From an uncultured Oscillibacter sp. (GTDB taxonomy: Bacteria > Bacillota > Clostridia > Oscillospirales > Oscillospiraceae), in assembly GCF_900546705.1 (NCBI RefSeq), contig NZ_URDP01000015.1:1-45784 (forward strand): a stretch of DNA of 45,784 bases. Direction: 5' to 3'. A model generated the notes under the pieces. The model did not search any database, had not been told where the DNA came from, and saw only the letters and a list, made by a program, of their open reading frames with translations. A program made the position numbers and the translations under genes. Positions 32,258 through 39,595 of this stretch are shown piece by piece (the stretch's first letter is position 1; every line of letters begins with the position of its first letter).

Positions 32258-33756
32258 GCGCCATGCGTCTTTTCAAGGTTCTGGGAATGGTGGACGAGGA
32301 TCTGGTGGAGGAGGCCTGGGCCTACCGTCCCCCGGCGGCGAAGTTCCGTCCGGCCCTGTATGGTCTGGCGGCCGCCGCCTGCTGCACCATCGTGTGCGCC
32401 TTCGGCTTTTTCTATCTGGTCACCGGCGGCTTCCATGGCTTCGGCAGCGCTGCGCCGGAGGAGTCTGCCACGGAATCGCCGGCAGAGGGCGCAGAGTCCA
32501 GTGAAGATGTCACCGCCGGCAACGGCAGCGTTTCTTACCTCTCCTATGCCGGGCCGGTGCTGCCGTTGACGGTTCTGGAGCAGGACGCGCCCATCTCCGC
32601 CGTGCGGGAAGTGACCTGGGATGTATCCTCCGGCCAAAGCCAGGCCAGCTATGAGGACGCCTATACCCTCACCAACCCCACCGACCAACCCGTTACGGTG
32701 ACGGCCCTTTACCCCTTTGCCGGGAACTTCCGGGACCTGGCCGCCCAGCAGCCCGCCATCACGGTGAACAATCAGGCAGTCACGCCGCAGCTGCACCCCG
32801 GTGCCTACGCCGGCGGCTTTACCGGCACGGGCGACGGCCAAGCCGGCACGTGCAATCTGCTCGAGCCCTCCTCCTGGGAGGACTACGCCGCCCTTTTGGA
32901 GGACGGCAGCTACGCCTCCGCAGCCCTGGCAGGCACAGATCTTCCCCAGACACCGGTGGTGGTCTACGACTTCTCGGCGCTCTCCACGCCTTCCCCCGAC
33001 CAGGAGCTGGTGGTCTCCTGCGCCTATGACTCCGATGCCACTACGCTTCTCAGCTACGATTTCAGCGGCGGCAACTGGGATGAAACCAACACTTGGCGCC
33101 AGTACGGCGGCCGGGCCGTAACTGACGGCTGCCCCACGCTGATCGTGGTGGGAGAAGATATTGCCTCCTATTCCCTGCTGGACGGCTACGGGTTGGACGC
33201 GCCGGAGCTCACCGGCGTCACCGGCCAGGTGGTCCGGCGGGAGACGACCCTGGGCCAGGCACTGGAGGAACTGTGCCGCACGTACCTTGCCCACCAGCTG
33301 CCCGGTGAAGAGGCTTGGGCGGATGCCGTCTCCCTGGAGGATTTCACCGCCGCCGCAGCCCAGTTGCTGACGGACTGGGGTCCTCTATCCCCGGCGCCCG
33401 TGGAGCGCTACGCCCTGGGGCGGCTGGATGAGCTCATTGCCGAGGCCGGCTCTGTCAGCCGGGTCTTCTATCTCTCCTTCCCGGTCACCATTCCCGCCGG
33501 CGGCTCCGTCACCGTCACCGCGTCCGGTCAGAAAGCCGCCAGCTTCGACTTCCCCGGTACCGGCGGTCCTTACGAGGGGACCCAAAGCTATGAGCTTGCC
33601 GCATCTCTCGGCTCCACCCTGACCTTCACCGGCCAGAGCGCCCGGCTCCTCCGGGACGATAGCACAGCATTGGTGCGGGACGACTACGGCTTCTCCGCCG
33701 CCGGGGATGCCGTCTCTCTGGACAGCCGCTCCTATTACGCCTTTACGGTCCAATAA
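32254..33756 (+). CDS. Membrane-anchored probable anti-sigma factor
   Basis: A 500-residue protein. A short cytoplasmic N-terminus (MSAMRLFKVLGMVDEDLVEEAW), a membrane helix at about 34-56 (ALYGLAAAACCTIVCAFGFFYLV), an acidic Ser/Glu linker at about 62-88 and a large outer domain rich in beta-strand-like sequence are visible. No known enzyme motif was found. Coupling to the sigma gene and the single-pass topology suggest an anti-sigma factor whose outer part senses an envelope signal. The short N-terminus is much smaller than a classic zinc anti-sigma domain and lacks HxxxCxxC, so the binding mode would differ. Confidence 0.7.
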   Translation: MSAMRLFKVLGMVDEDLVEEAWAYRPPAAKFRPALYGLAAAACCTIVCAFGFFYLVTGGFHGFGSAAPEESATESPAEGAESSEDVTAGNGSVSYLSYAGPVLPLTVLEQDAPISAVREVTWDVSSGQSQASYEDAYTLTNPTDQPVTVTALYPFAGNFRDLAAQQPAITVNNQAVTPQLHPGAYAGGFTGTGDGQAGTCNLLEPSSWEDYAALLEDGSYASAALAGTDLPQTPVVVYDFSALSTPSPDQELVVSCAYDSDATTLLSYDFSGGNWDETNTWRQYGGRAVTDGCPTLIVVGEDIASYSLLDGYGLDAPELTGVTGQVVRRETTLGQALEELCRTYLAHQLPGEEAWADAVSLEDFTAAAAQLLTDWGPLSPAPVERYALGRLDELIAEAGSVSRVFYLSFPVTIPAGGSVTVTASGQKAASFDFPGTGGPYEGTQSYELAASLGSTLTFTGQSARLLRDDSTALVRDDYGFSAAGDAVSLDSRSYYAFTVQ

Positions 33757-33757
33757 G

Positions 33758-33796
33758 CAAAAAGACACCCGGCAAAATCTGCCGGGTGTCTTTTTT
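33758..33796. terminator. Bidirectional terminator between convergent genes
   Basis: AAAGACACCCGGCA (33761-33774) and its complement (33780-33793), flanked by A and T runs, serve the anti-sigma gene (plus) and the reductoisomerase homologue (minus). Confidence 0.9.
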
Positions 33797-33799
33797 ACT

Positions 33800-34801
33800 T
33801 TATTCTGCGTGCTTTCCGCCGGAGAGGTTCTTCTTGACCTCCGCCTCCACCTGGGAAATGGGGAGCTTCTCCGTCTCGGCCCACAGCTCGTCGAACTTCT
33901 TCATGCCATCGGCTTTGACCTCTTCCCACTCCTTGGCAAAGGAGCCATTGACGATGTTGTTGTACTGCTCCTCGATGAACTTGCGCATGGAGGAGTTGTC
34001 CACCATCTTGAACCGGGACAGCTGTCCGTACTGGCTGGTGCGGCTGTGGAGGGGCAGCTGCTTGAAAAGGCCCATGTCCGCCATCTTCTCCATCATGACC
34101 ATGGGCTCTTTGGACATGTACATCTCCGTGAGAATGGCCTCGGCGGGCAGGCCCTTTTCCTGGAAGAAGTCAAACGCCGTCACCATCACGTTCATGATCA
34201 GGGGCCAGATGGCCTGCTCGCTCATCAGGTCCAGATAGGTCTCGTCGTTGAACGTGACCTCGATGGCGCCCGCCTTGGTGGAGCCCAGGGCCTTGGCAAG
34301 GCCCACGGCGATCTCCTTGGCGTGGCCGGTGGCATCCTGGTTGATAACCACGAAGGTGGGGAAGCCGGTGCCGTTTTCGTAGGTCTCCCGGACGCCCTTG
34401 CCGATCATGCGGGGTGCCACCATGATCACGTCCAGATCTGCGGCGGGCTTGATGAAGCCGTAAGTAATGTTGTAGCCGGAGGCAAAGTTCAGCGCGGCGC
34501 CGGGGTGCAGGTTGGGGGCGATATCCCGCTCATAGATCTCGGGGGCCACTTCGTCCGGCAGCAGCAAAAACAGGATGTCCGCTTTTTTGGCAGCCTCGGG
34601 AATGGAATAGGTCTCAAAGCCGTCTTCATTGGCGGTATTCCAGGAAGCGTCGTGGATGCTGCCCACGATGATGTGCTTGGCGCCGGAGTCCCGCATGTTC
34701 AGCGCCTGGGAGCGGCCCTGGTTGCCGTAGCCGATGATGGCAATCACCTTGTCCTGGATCGCCTCGATGTGTCCATCCTGATCGTAGTAAACCTTGCCCA
34801 T
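33800..34801 (-). CDS. Ketol-acid reductoisomerase homologue with altered active site
   Basis: A 333-residue class I KARI-like protein. The N-terminal Rossmann fold (IIGYGNQGRSQALNMRDSG, residues 22-40) and the C-terminal helical knot domain are complete. By eye-alignment with authentic class I enzymes, Asp191, Glu195, Glu226 and Ser253 keep their roles. The catalytic His107 position is Ser109 (FASGYN for FSHGF), Lys130 is Arg131 (APRMIGK for APKAPGH), and metal ligand Glu230 is Ser230. True branched-chain amino-acid synthesis is therefore doubtful; a 2-oxo-acid reductase or other acyloin chemistry is more likely. The start at 34801 has GAAGGAGG upstream. No ilvB, ilvN or ilvD is nearby. Confidence 0.85.
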   Translation of the reverse strand: MGKVYYDQDGHIEAIQDKVIAIIGYGNQGRSQALNMRDSGAKHIIVGSIHDASWNTANEDGFETYSIPEAAKKADILFLLLPDEVAPEIYERDIAPNLHPGAALNFASGYNITYGFIKPAADLDVIMVAPRMIGKGVRETYENGTGFPTFVVINQDATGHAKEIAVGLAKALGSTKAGAIEVTFNDETYLDLMSEQAIWPLIMNVMVTAFDFFQEKGLPAEAILTEMYMSKEPMVMMEKMADMGLFKQLPLHSRTSQYGQLSRFKMVDNSSMRKFIEEQYNNIVNGSFAKEWEEVKADGMKKFDELWAETEKLPISQVEAEVKKNLSGGKHAE

Positions 34802-34863
34802 GGAATTATCCTCCTTCAATTGCAGAACATTGCATGTAAGCTTATTTTCGACTGTGACATAGG

Positions 34864-34874
34864 ACATCTGATGT
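34864..34874. promoter_or_regulatory. Operator palindrome ACATCTGATGT, copy 1
   Basis: Perfect palindrome around a central base, at the transcription start of the reductoisomerase-like gene. It is identical to 39557-39567 in front of the PLP-enzyme gene. One of the two nearby GntR/FCD regulators is the probable ligand. Confidence 0.65.
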
Positions 34875-34878
34875 GTTA

Positions 34879-34906
34879 AGTATAACACGAAGTGCACCGT
34901 TGTCAA
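34879..34906 (-). promoter_or_regulatory. Promoter of the reductoisomerase-like gene
   Basis: Minus-strand TTGACA (34901-34906), a 16-bp spacer and TATACT (34879-34884). The spacer contains GTGCAC. Confidence 0.7.
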
Positions 34907-34933
34907 GAGGTTTTTTGGTGATTTTACAAACAA

Positions 34934-34969
34934 GCAAGGTCCCGGAGCAATCGTACTCCGGGACCTTGC
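34934..34969 (-). terminator. Terminator of the FCD regulator gene
   Basis: Fourteen-bp arms 34934-34947 and 34956-34969 (GCAAGGTCCCGGAG and its complement), followed on the minus strand by TTGTTTGT. It lies 13 bp past the stop. Confidence 0.8.
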
Positions 34970-34981
34970 CTGTTCAGATGG

Positions 34982-35686
34982 TCATGCTTCGTTCTGCTGG
35001 CGGAGAAACACCGCCCGGGCCCAGCGCTCTGCGCTTTCCGCGATGGCATCGTGCGCAGCGGCCTTATCCCGCTTCATAACGGCCTCGCAGATTCTCTCGT
35101 GATCCGCCAGTGCCGTTCGCGGCGTCTCCTCAATGGATGCTCCGATAGACTCCCGGAACAGCTCGTTGATGGCGCTGCCCAGACTGATCATAAAGGAATT
35201 GTGGGTGGCCTGGAGGATCTGTCCGTGGAACGCCAGATCATCCTCCGTGGTCAGCGTTCCCGCCTCCAGGTGGCAGCGGAACGTCTCCAGAGACTGCGCA
35301 ATCTGTTCCAGGTCCGCGTCGCTGGCCTGGTCGATGGCCAGCTCCGTATAAGCAGTCTCCAGCGTCTGCCGGAAGATCTGGAGCTCTTCTTCGTCTCCGC
35401 TGTTGAGATAAAGGTGAGACAGCATAACATTCAGATAGCCCTGCTCAGGATTTTCGCTGATGACCGTGCAAAGTCCCCGCCGGATCTCCACAACGCCCAG
35501 CGCCTCCAGCATTTTGATGGCCTCCCGCACGCTGCTCTTGCTCACCGCCAGTTCCTCGGAGATCTGTGTCTCCGTGGGAAGTACATCGCCGGGTCCCAAC
35601 CCCTGTTCCCGGATCATTTTTTCAACGGCCTCCATCACCTGGCGGGACAGGCTTTTCCGGCGCTGCCCGGCTGTATTCTGCGCCAC
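34982..35686 (-). CDS. GntR/FadR-type regulator with FCD domain (1)
   Basis: A 234-residue regulator. The GntR winged helix spans about residues 10-75 (LPTETQISEELAVSKSSVREAIKMLEALGVVEIRRG). The all-helical FCD ligand domain spans about 90-230, with the metal-site pattern D..FH...A.HN and a late H (ADHERICEAV). FCD domains bind small carboxylic or amino acids. The GTG at 35686 is preferred as start because AAGAGGGG lies 9 bases upstream. An ATG at 35707 lacks any ribosome site. It lies upstream of the reductoisomerase-like gene in the same direction and diverges from the second FCD regulator. Confidence 0.88.
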   Translation of the reverse strand: MAQNTAGQRRKSLSRQVMEAVEKMIREQGLGPGDVLPTETQISEELAVSKSSVREAIKMLEALGVVEIRRGLCTVISENPEQGYLNVMLSHLYLNSGDEEELQIFRQTLETAYTELAIDQASDADLEQIAQSLETFRCHLEAGTLTTEDDLAFHGQILQATHNSFMISLGSAINELFRESIGASIEETPRTALADHERICEAVMKRDKAAAHDAIAESAERWARAVFLRQQNEA

Positions 35687-35735
35687 CCAAATCAACCCCT
35701 CTTTCATGGCTGCCGTACAAAACGGCTATTCCGTC

Positions 35736-35775
35736 AATATGCAAATTAACTTTAGCATATTTCATTGATGTGCAC
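35736..35775. promoter_or_regulatory. Inverted repeats between the two divergent regulators
   Basis: AATATGC (35736-35742) and GCATATT (35755-35761) form 7-bp arms with a 12-base spacer, followed by a GTGCAC palindrome (35770-35775). They sit in the 151-bp divergent control region and may bind either regulator. Confidence 0.4.
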
Positions 35776-35785
35776 AACTATTTTC

Positions 35786-35815
35786 TTGAAATGGCTTGGA
35801 TTCATGCTGTATAAT
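35786..35815 (+). promoter_or_regulatory. Promoter of the second FCD regulator
   Basis: TTGAAA (35786-35791), an 18-bp spacer and TATAAT (35810-35815), 23 bp before the ATG. Confidence 0.6.
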
Positions 35816-35837
35816 GGGTAAAAAAAGGAGGACTGCC

Positions 35838-36509
35838 ATGAACTTTTCCGTGCCAAAAATTCGCTCCGTGCGGGACCAGGTTTATGAGGGCATCAAATCC
35901 TTAATCGTCAGCGGACAGCTTCCCCAAGGAACCCGGCTTCAGGAAAGCGAGCTGGCTGAACTCTTCCAGGTCAGCCGCACCCCTGTGCGGGAAGCGCTCA
36001 AGGCATTGCGGGACGACGGACTGCTGGAAAGCGGCAGTGCCAAGGGGCTGTTTGTTAAGGTACTCACCCCAGACAATGTACGGGATATTTTTCAAATCCG
36101 CAGTCTGCTGGAGCAGTTTGCCCTCAAGCAGGGCATCGCACGTCTGACCCTGGACGAAGAGCGCTATCTCTTGTCTATGCGGGCCAAATTTGAATCTTTC
36201 CGAACCTATAACGATATGGAAGAATATATCCGCCTGGACAGCGAACTCCACAGCAGCATCATCACGTTCTCCGGAAACCAGTTTTTGCGGGAGCTGACCG
36301 ACCGCATTTACAGTGTGCTGCAGCCGGTACGGGTGCTTTCCCTGAGTACGCAGGCACGCTATGAGGCCTCCATTTCCGAGCACATCGGTATCGTGGACGG
36401 CATGCTGGCCCGGGATTCTGCACAGGCTGCCGTCACATTGCAGACCCATTTAGATGAGGCGGAGGCCTGTGTGCTTCAAGTTCTGGAAAAGCAGTCTTCC
36501 GCTGAATAA
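35838..36509 (+). CDS. GntR-family regulator with FCD domain (2)
   Basis: A 223-residue regulator with the GntR helix-turn-helix at about 10-75 (LQESELAELFQVSRTPVREALKALRDDGLLES) and an FCD domain at about 85-215 (D.ELHSSI...GN...., EHIGIVDGM). It is a different subgroup from its divergent neighbour, with little identity outside the HTH. The ATG at 35838 has AAAGGAGG 8 bases upstream. It ends in its own terminator, 100 bp before the larA promoter, so the enzymes are controlled separately. Confidence 0.9.
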   Translation: MNFSVPKIRSVRDQVYEGIKSLIVSGQLPQGTRLQESELAELFQVSRTPVREALKALRDDGLLESGSAKGLFVKVLTPDNVRDIFQIRSLLEQFALKQGIARLTLDEERYLLSMRAKFESFRTYNDMEEYIRLDSELHSSIITFSGNQFLRELTDRIYSVLQPVRVLSLSTQARYEASISEHIGIVDGMLARDSAQAAVTLQTHLDEAEACVLQVLEKQSSAE

Positions 36510-36526
36510 TGCGCCAACTATCGAGC

Positions 36527-36565
36527 AAAGCGCTGGGACATTTGAAATGTCCCAGCGCTTTTTTG
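36527..36565 (+). terminator. Terminator of the second FCD regulator
   Basis: Arms 36527-36543 and 36545-36561 (AAAGCGCTGGGACATTT and its complement) make a very long perfect stem followed by T residues. Confidence 0.9.
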
Positions 36566-36582
36566 TGTTTTTTCCATAAAAT

Positions 36583-36592
36583 CAGATATCTG
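36583..36592. promoter_or_regulatory. Palindrome CAGATATCTG upstream of larA promoter
   Basis: A 10-bp perfect palindrome, extended imperfectly by AAAT/GTTTT flanks, 19 bp upstream of the larA -35 box. It shares only a core with ACATCTGATGT, so it may be a site for the other FCD regulator. Confidence 0.4.
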
Positions 36593-36611
36593 TTTTCTCC
36601 AATTGGTCCTC

Positions 36612-36640
36612 TTGACTAGTTTGATTTAAAACCGTATTAT
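36612..36640 (+). promoter_or_regulatory. Promoter of the larA-uxaA operon
   Basis: TTGACT (36612-36617), 17 bp, TATTAT (36635-36640), 39 bp before the ATG. Confidence 0.7.
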
Positions 36641-36679
36641 GTTTTTAAAATACAAAATAAATCCAAAGGAGGAGCCGCC

Positions 36680-37975
36680 ATGGACTTTCAACTGCCCTAT
36701 TACAAAGGTACCCTGCCCCTGCACGTCCCTGACCGCAACCTTGCACATGTCCTGGAAAACAATGCCGCTCAATTCCGCACGCAGGTTCCCCAGGCACAGA
36801 TTGTGCAGGAAGCTCTGAATCATCCCATCGGCTCCCCGGCGCTGCGGGATTTGGCCCGCGGAAAGAAAAAAATTCTTGTCATCACCTCCGATCACACCCG
36901 CAGCATGCCCTCCCGTATCACCATGCCGCTTCTTCTGGACGAGATCCGCCGCGGACAAAGCGACGCACAGATTACCATTCTCATCGGCACGGGTCTCCAC
37001 CGCCCAACCACACCGGCCGAACTGCTGGATCGCTTCGGCCCTGTGATCGTGGAGCGGGAACACATTGTCGTACATAACGCCTTTCGGGACGAGGACATGC
37101 GCTATGTCTGTCAGCTTCCCTCCGGTGCATCGCTGCGCGTGAACCACCTGGCCCTGGAAAGTGACCTGATCGTGGCGGAAGGCTTTATTGAACCCCACTT
37201 TTTCGCCGGTTTCAGCGGCGGACGCAAAAGCATTCTGCCGGCGATCGCCTCTCAGGAAACCGTCAATGAAAACCACTCCGCCCGGGCCATTGCCAGCCCC
37301 AACGCCACCACCGGCGTATTGGAGGGCAATCCCATCCACGAGGATATGGCCTACGCCGCCCGCAAAGTGGGTCTTGCCTTCATTCTCAATGTGGCAATGG
37401 ATGCCGAAAAGCACATTGTGGCGGCATTTGCAGGTGACTGCATCGACGCCCATGCCAAGGGCTGCGCATTCGTTTCAGATATGTGCGGAGTAGATGCCGT
37501 GGCGGATGATATTGTGATTACCACCAACAGCGGCTACCCGCTGGATCAAAACCTCTATCAGACGCCCAAGGGCGTATCCACAGCAGCCGCCTGTGCCAAA
37601 GAGGGCGGGGTCCTGATTCTGGGCGCGTCTTTGTGCGACGGCATCGGCGGAACCAACTTTGAAAAGCTGATGCGCCTTGGCTCCCCCAGCCTCATCAAGG
37701 AGACCATTGAAGCCATTCCCCCGAAGGAATCCATCCCGGAGCAGTGGTGCGCACAAATCTATGCCAATTTGCTGCTGCGCCACCCGATCATTATTGTCAC
37801 CCAGCACATGAATGAGCCTCAGCTGCTGGAGCAGATGGGATTCCTGACTGCCCGCAGCTTTGACCAGGCGCTGGAAATGGCCTTTGCAATCCGCGGTGAT
37901 GCTGCATCCGTAGCCGTCATTCCGGACGGCGTTTCTGTCATCGTACGAAAACACAAGGAGGTAGGAAATGAGTGA
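36680..37975 (+). CDS. larA: LarA-family nickel-pincer 2-hydroxyacid racemase/epimerase
   Basis: LarA enzymes move the C2 hydride of 2-hydroxy acids using a nickel-pincer nucleotide. In this 431-residue protein the key positions are all present: SDHTRSMP (70-77), the acid-base His107 (GTGLHRP), His173 (EPHFFAGFSGGRK), the cofactor-linking Lys183 and nickel ligand His199, with the same spacings as in the lactate racemase. The substrate is open; family members act on lactate, malate, phenyllactate, hydroxyglutarate or gluconate. The cofactor genes larB, larC and larE are not in this window. It overlaps the next gene by 8 bp, which couples it to a UxaA-type lyase. Confidence 0.9.
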   Translation: MDFQLPYYKGTLPLHVPDRNLAHVLENNAAQFRTQVPQAQIVQEALNHPIGSPALRDLARGKKKILVITSDHTRSMPSRITMPLLLDEIRRGQSDAQITILIGTGLHRPTTPAELLDRFGPVIVEREHIVVHNAFRDEDMRYVCQLPSGASLRVNHLALESDLIVAEGFIEPHFFAGFSGGRKSILPAIASQETVNENHSARAIASPNATTGVLEGNPIHEDMAYAARKVGLAFILNVAMDAEKHIVAAFAGDCIDAHAKGCAFVSDMCGVDAVADDIVITTNSGYPLDQNLYQTPKGVSTAAACAKEGGVLILGASLCDGIGGTNFEKLMRLGSPSLIKETIEAIPPKESIPEQWCAQIYANLLLRHPIIIVTQHMNEPQLLEQMGFLTARSFDQALEMAFAIRGDAASVAVIPDGVSVIVRKHKEVGNE

Positions 37976-38270
37976 TCGAAAGCTGGCTGTACAGGTACAG
38001 CCTACCGACAATGTCGCATCAATTTTTGCGGAAGTATCCGCCGGCGACACGGTGGAAGTGATGGCCAGGGACGGCAGCGTGGATAAAATCCGCGTCCACG
38101 AGGACATTCCCTACGGCCACAAGGTGGCTCTGCAGGACATTCCAAAAGGCGGAACGGTATTGAAATACGGCGAATCCATCGGCATTGCAACGGCAGACAT
38201 CAAGCGGGGAGACTACGTGCATGTCCACAATCTGGACAGTGCCCGTGCCCGCGGCGACTGGAAGGAGTAA
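37968..38270 (+). CDS. SAF-domain small subunit of UxaA/SuyAB-type lyase
   Basis: A 100-residue SAF domain (AVQVQPTDNVASIFAEVSAGDTV..., closing GDYVHVHNLDSARARGDW) typical of the N-terminal part or small subunit of altronate/galactarate dehydratases and of sulfolactate sulfo-lyase SuyA. The ATG at 37968 has AAGGAGG upstream and lies inside the end of larA. It is followed 4 bp later by the large subunit. Confidence 0.9.
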   Translation: MSDRKLAVQVQPTDNVASIFAEVSAGDTVEVMARDGSVDKIRVHEDIPYGHKVALQDIPKGGTVLKYGESIGIATADIKRGDYVHVHNLDSARARGDWKE

Positions 38271-38274
38271 CCCC

Positions 38275-39444
38275 ATGACAGATCGATTTTTTGGCTACGC
38301 CCGACCGGATGGGCGCGTCGGCTCCCGGAACTATGTGGCGCTGGTTCCCAGCGTCGTGTGCGCCAACGAGGTCGTGGAAGCAATTGGCGCGCAGGTCATG
38401 AACTGCCGTCCCCTGCTGCATCACCAGGGCTGCTGCCAACTGCCGCCGGACCTGGAGCGGGTCACCGACACACTCATCGCTCTGGCCTGTCATCCCAACG
38501 CCGGCGCCGTGCTGGTGGTGAGCCTGGGCTGTGAGGGTACCGACGTGGACCGCCTCCTGGAGGCGGTGGCCAAAACCGGCAAGCCCTATGACATTGTACG
38601 CATTCAGGAGATCGGCGGAACCGCCAACGCCATTGCAGACGGCATCAAGAAAGCCCAGCGGCTTTCCATGGCCATCTCGGGTCTCCAGCGGGAAGCCTTT
38701 GACCTGCATTCCTTTGTCATGGGCATCAAATGCGGCGGCTCTGACGCCACCTCCGGCCTGGCCAGCAACTGCGCCATCGGCTATGTGGCGGATAAAGTCG
38801 TTGACCAGGGGGGCACCGTAATTTTCGGTGAAGTAACCGAGTTTATCGGCGCAGAGCACATTCTGGCCCGCCGGGCCAGGACGCCGGAGGTTGGGGAGAA
38901 AATCCTCAAAATCGTAACGGATATGGAAAACCGTGCCAAGTCTCTGGGCTGCGATATGCGGAAGGGACAGCCCACTCCCGGCAATATCGCCGGCGGTCTG
39001 ACCACCATCGAGGAAAAGTCTCTGGGCGCCATTATGAAATCCGGCTCCCGTACCATCGAAGGCGTAATGGAGTATGCAGAAATCAGTCCGGCCAAGGGCG
39101 GTCTGTGGATCAAGGAAACACCCGGCCGTGAAATTGAAATTCTCACCGGCATGGCAGCCAGCGGCGCCCAGTGCATCACATTTTCCACCGGGCGGGGCGC
39201 ACCTCAGGGCTTCCCCATTCTGCCCGTTATCAAAATCTGCGGAAATCCTCATACCTATCAGCGAATGTCCGGAGACATGGACCTTAACGCCGGGAAAATC
39301 ATTCTGGGTGAAAAGAGCATTGAAGAGGTCGGTGAGGAAGTCTATCAGAAGCTGCTGAGAACGCTCAGCGGCGAGCAATGCAAGGGAGAGAGCATTTACT
39401 ACAGCAAATCCATGGATATTTACTGCATGGGTCCTGTCATTTGA
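38275..39444 (+). CDS. uxaA: UxaA-family lyase large subunit (altronate dehydratase or sulfolactate sulfo-lyase type)
   Basis: A 389-residue catalytic subunit: FGYARPDGRVGSRNYVALVPSVVCANEV, HHQGCCQL, VSLGCEGTD, GIKCGGSDATSGLASN, FGEVTEFIGAE and TFSTGRGAPQGFPILPVIKICGNPHTYQ are the family signatures. They include cysteines likely to hold the iron site. Members remove water from sugar acids (altronate, galactarate) or sulfite from (R)-sulfolactate. No uronate isomerase, reductase, KDG kinase or aldolase is present, so the altronate assignment is not supported by context. The start at 38275 has GGAG upstream. Confidence 0.87.
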   Translation: MTDRFFGYARPDGRVGSRNYVALVPSVVCANEVVEAIGAQVMNCRPLLHHQGCCQLPPDLERVTDTLIALACHPNAGAVLVVSLGCEGTDVDRLLEAVAKTGKPYDIVRIQEIGGTANAIADGIKKAQRLSMAISGLQREAFDLHSFVMGIKCGGSDATSGLASNCAIGYVADKVVDQGGTVIFGEVTEFIGAEHILARRARTPEVGEKILKIVTDMENRAKSLGCDMRKGQPTPGNIAGGLTTIEEKSLGAIMKSGSRTIEGVMEYAEISPAKGGLWIKETPGREIEILTGMAASGAQCITFSTGRGAPQGFPILPVIKICGNPHTYQRMSGDMDLNAGKIILGEKSIEEVGEEVYQKLLRTLSGEQCKGESIYYSKSMDIYCMGPVI

Positions 39445-39512
39445 CTGCACATATGCGCTAAATCTGTATTTTTTGTACAAATTCCGATTTTTTTCTTAGC
39501 TAAATCGCGTGA

Positions 39513-39541
39513 TTGACAACAGTTGTCCGAAGTCTTATATT
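39513..39541 (+). promoter_or_regulatory. Promoter of the PLP-enzyme/antiporter operon
   Basis: TTGACA (39513-39518), 17 bp, TATATT (39536-39541), 54 bp before the ATG. Confidence 0.75.
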
Positions 39542-39556
39542 TAAATTATAGATAAG

Positions 39557-39567
39557 ACATCTGATGT
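39557..39567. promoter_or_regulatory. Operator palindrome ACATCTGATGT, copy 2
   Basis: Identical 11-bp palindrome (and identical preceding G) to 34864-34874, here 15 bp downstream of the -10 box. A protein bound here would block early transcription. Confidence 0.65.
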
Positions 39568-39595
39568 TTATATTAATTTTTGGGAGGTATTTATT

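Noticed and set aside
33800..34801. Assignment as ilvC of branched-chain amino acid synthesis
   Set aside because: Key catalytic positions are replaced and no ilv genes are nearby; kept only as a family homologue.
38275..39444. Hexuronate (altronate) degradation operon
   Set aside because: No UxaB, UxaC, KDG kinase or aldolase in the window, and LarA and KARI-like partners do not fit that pathway.
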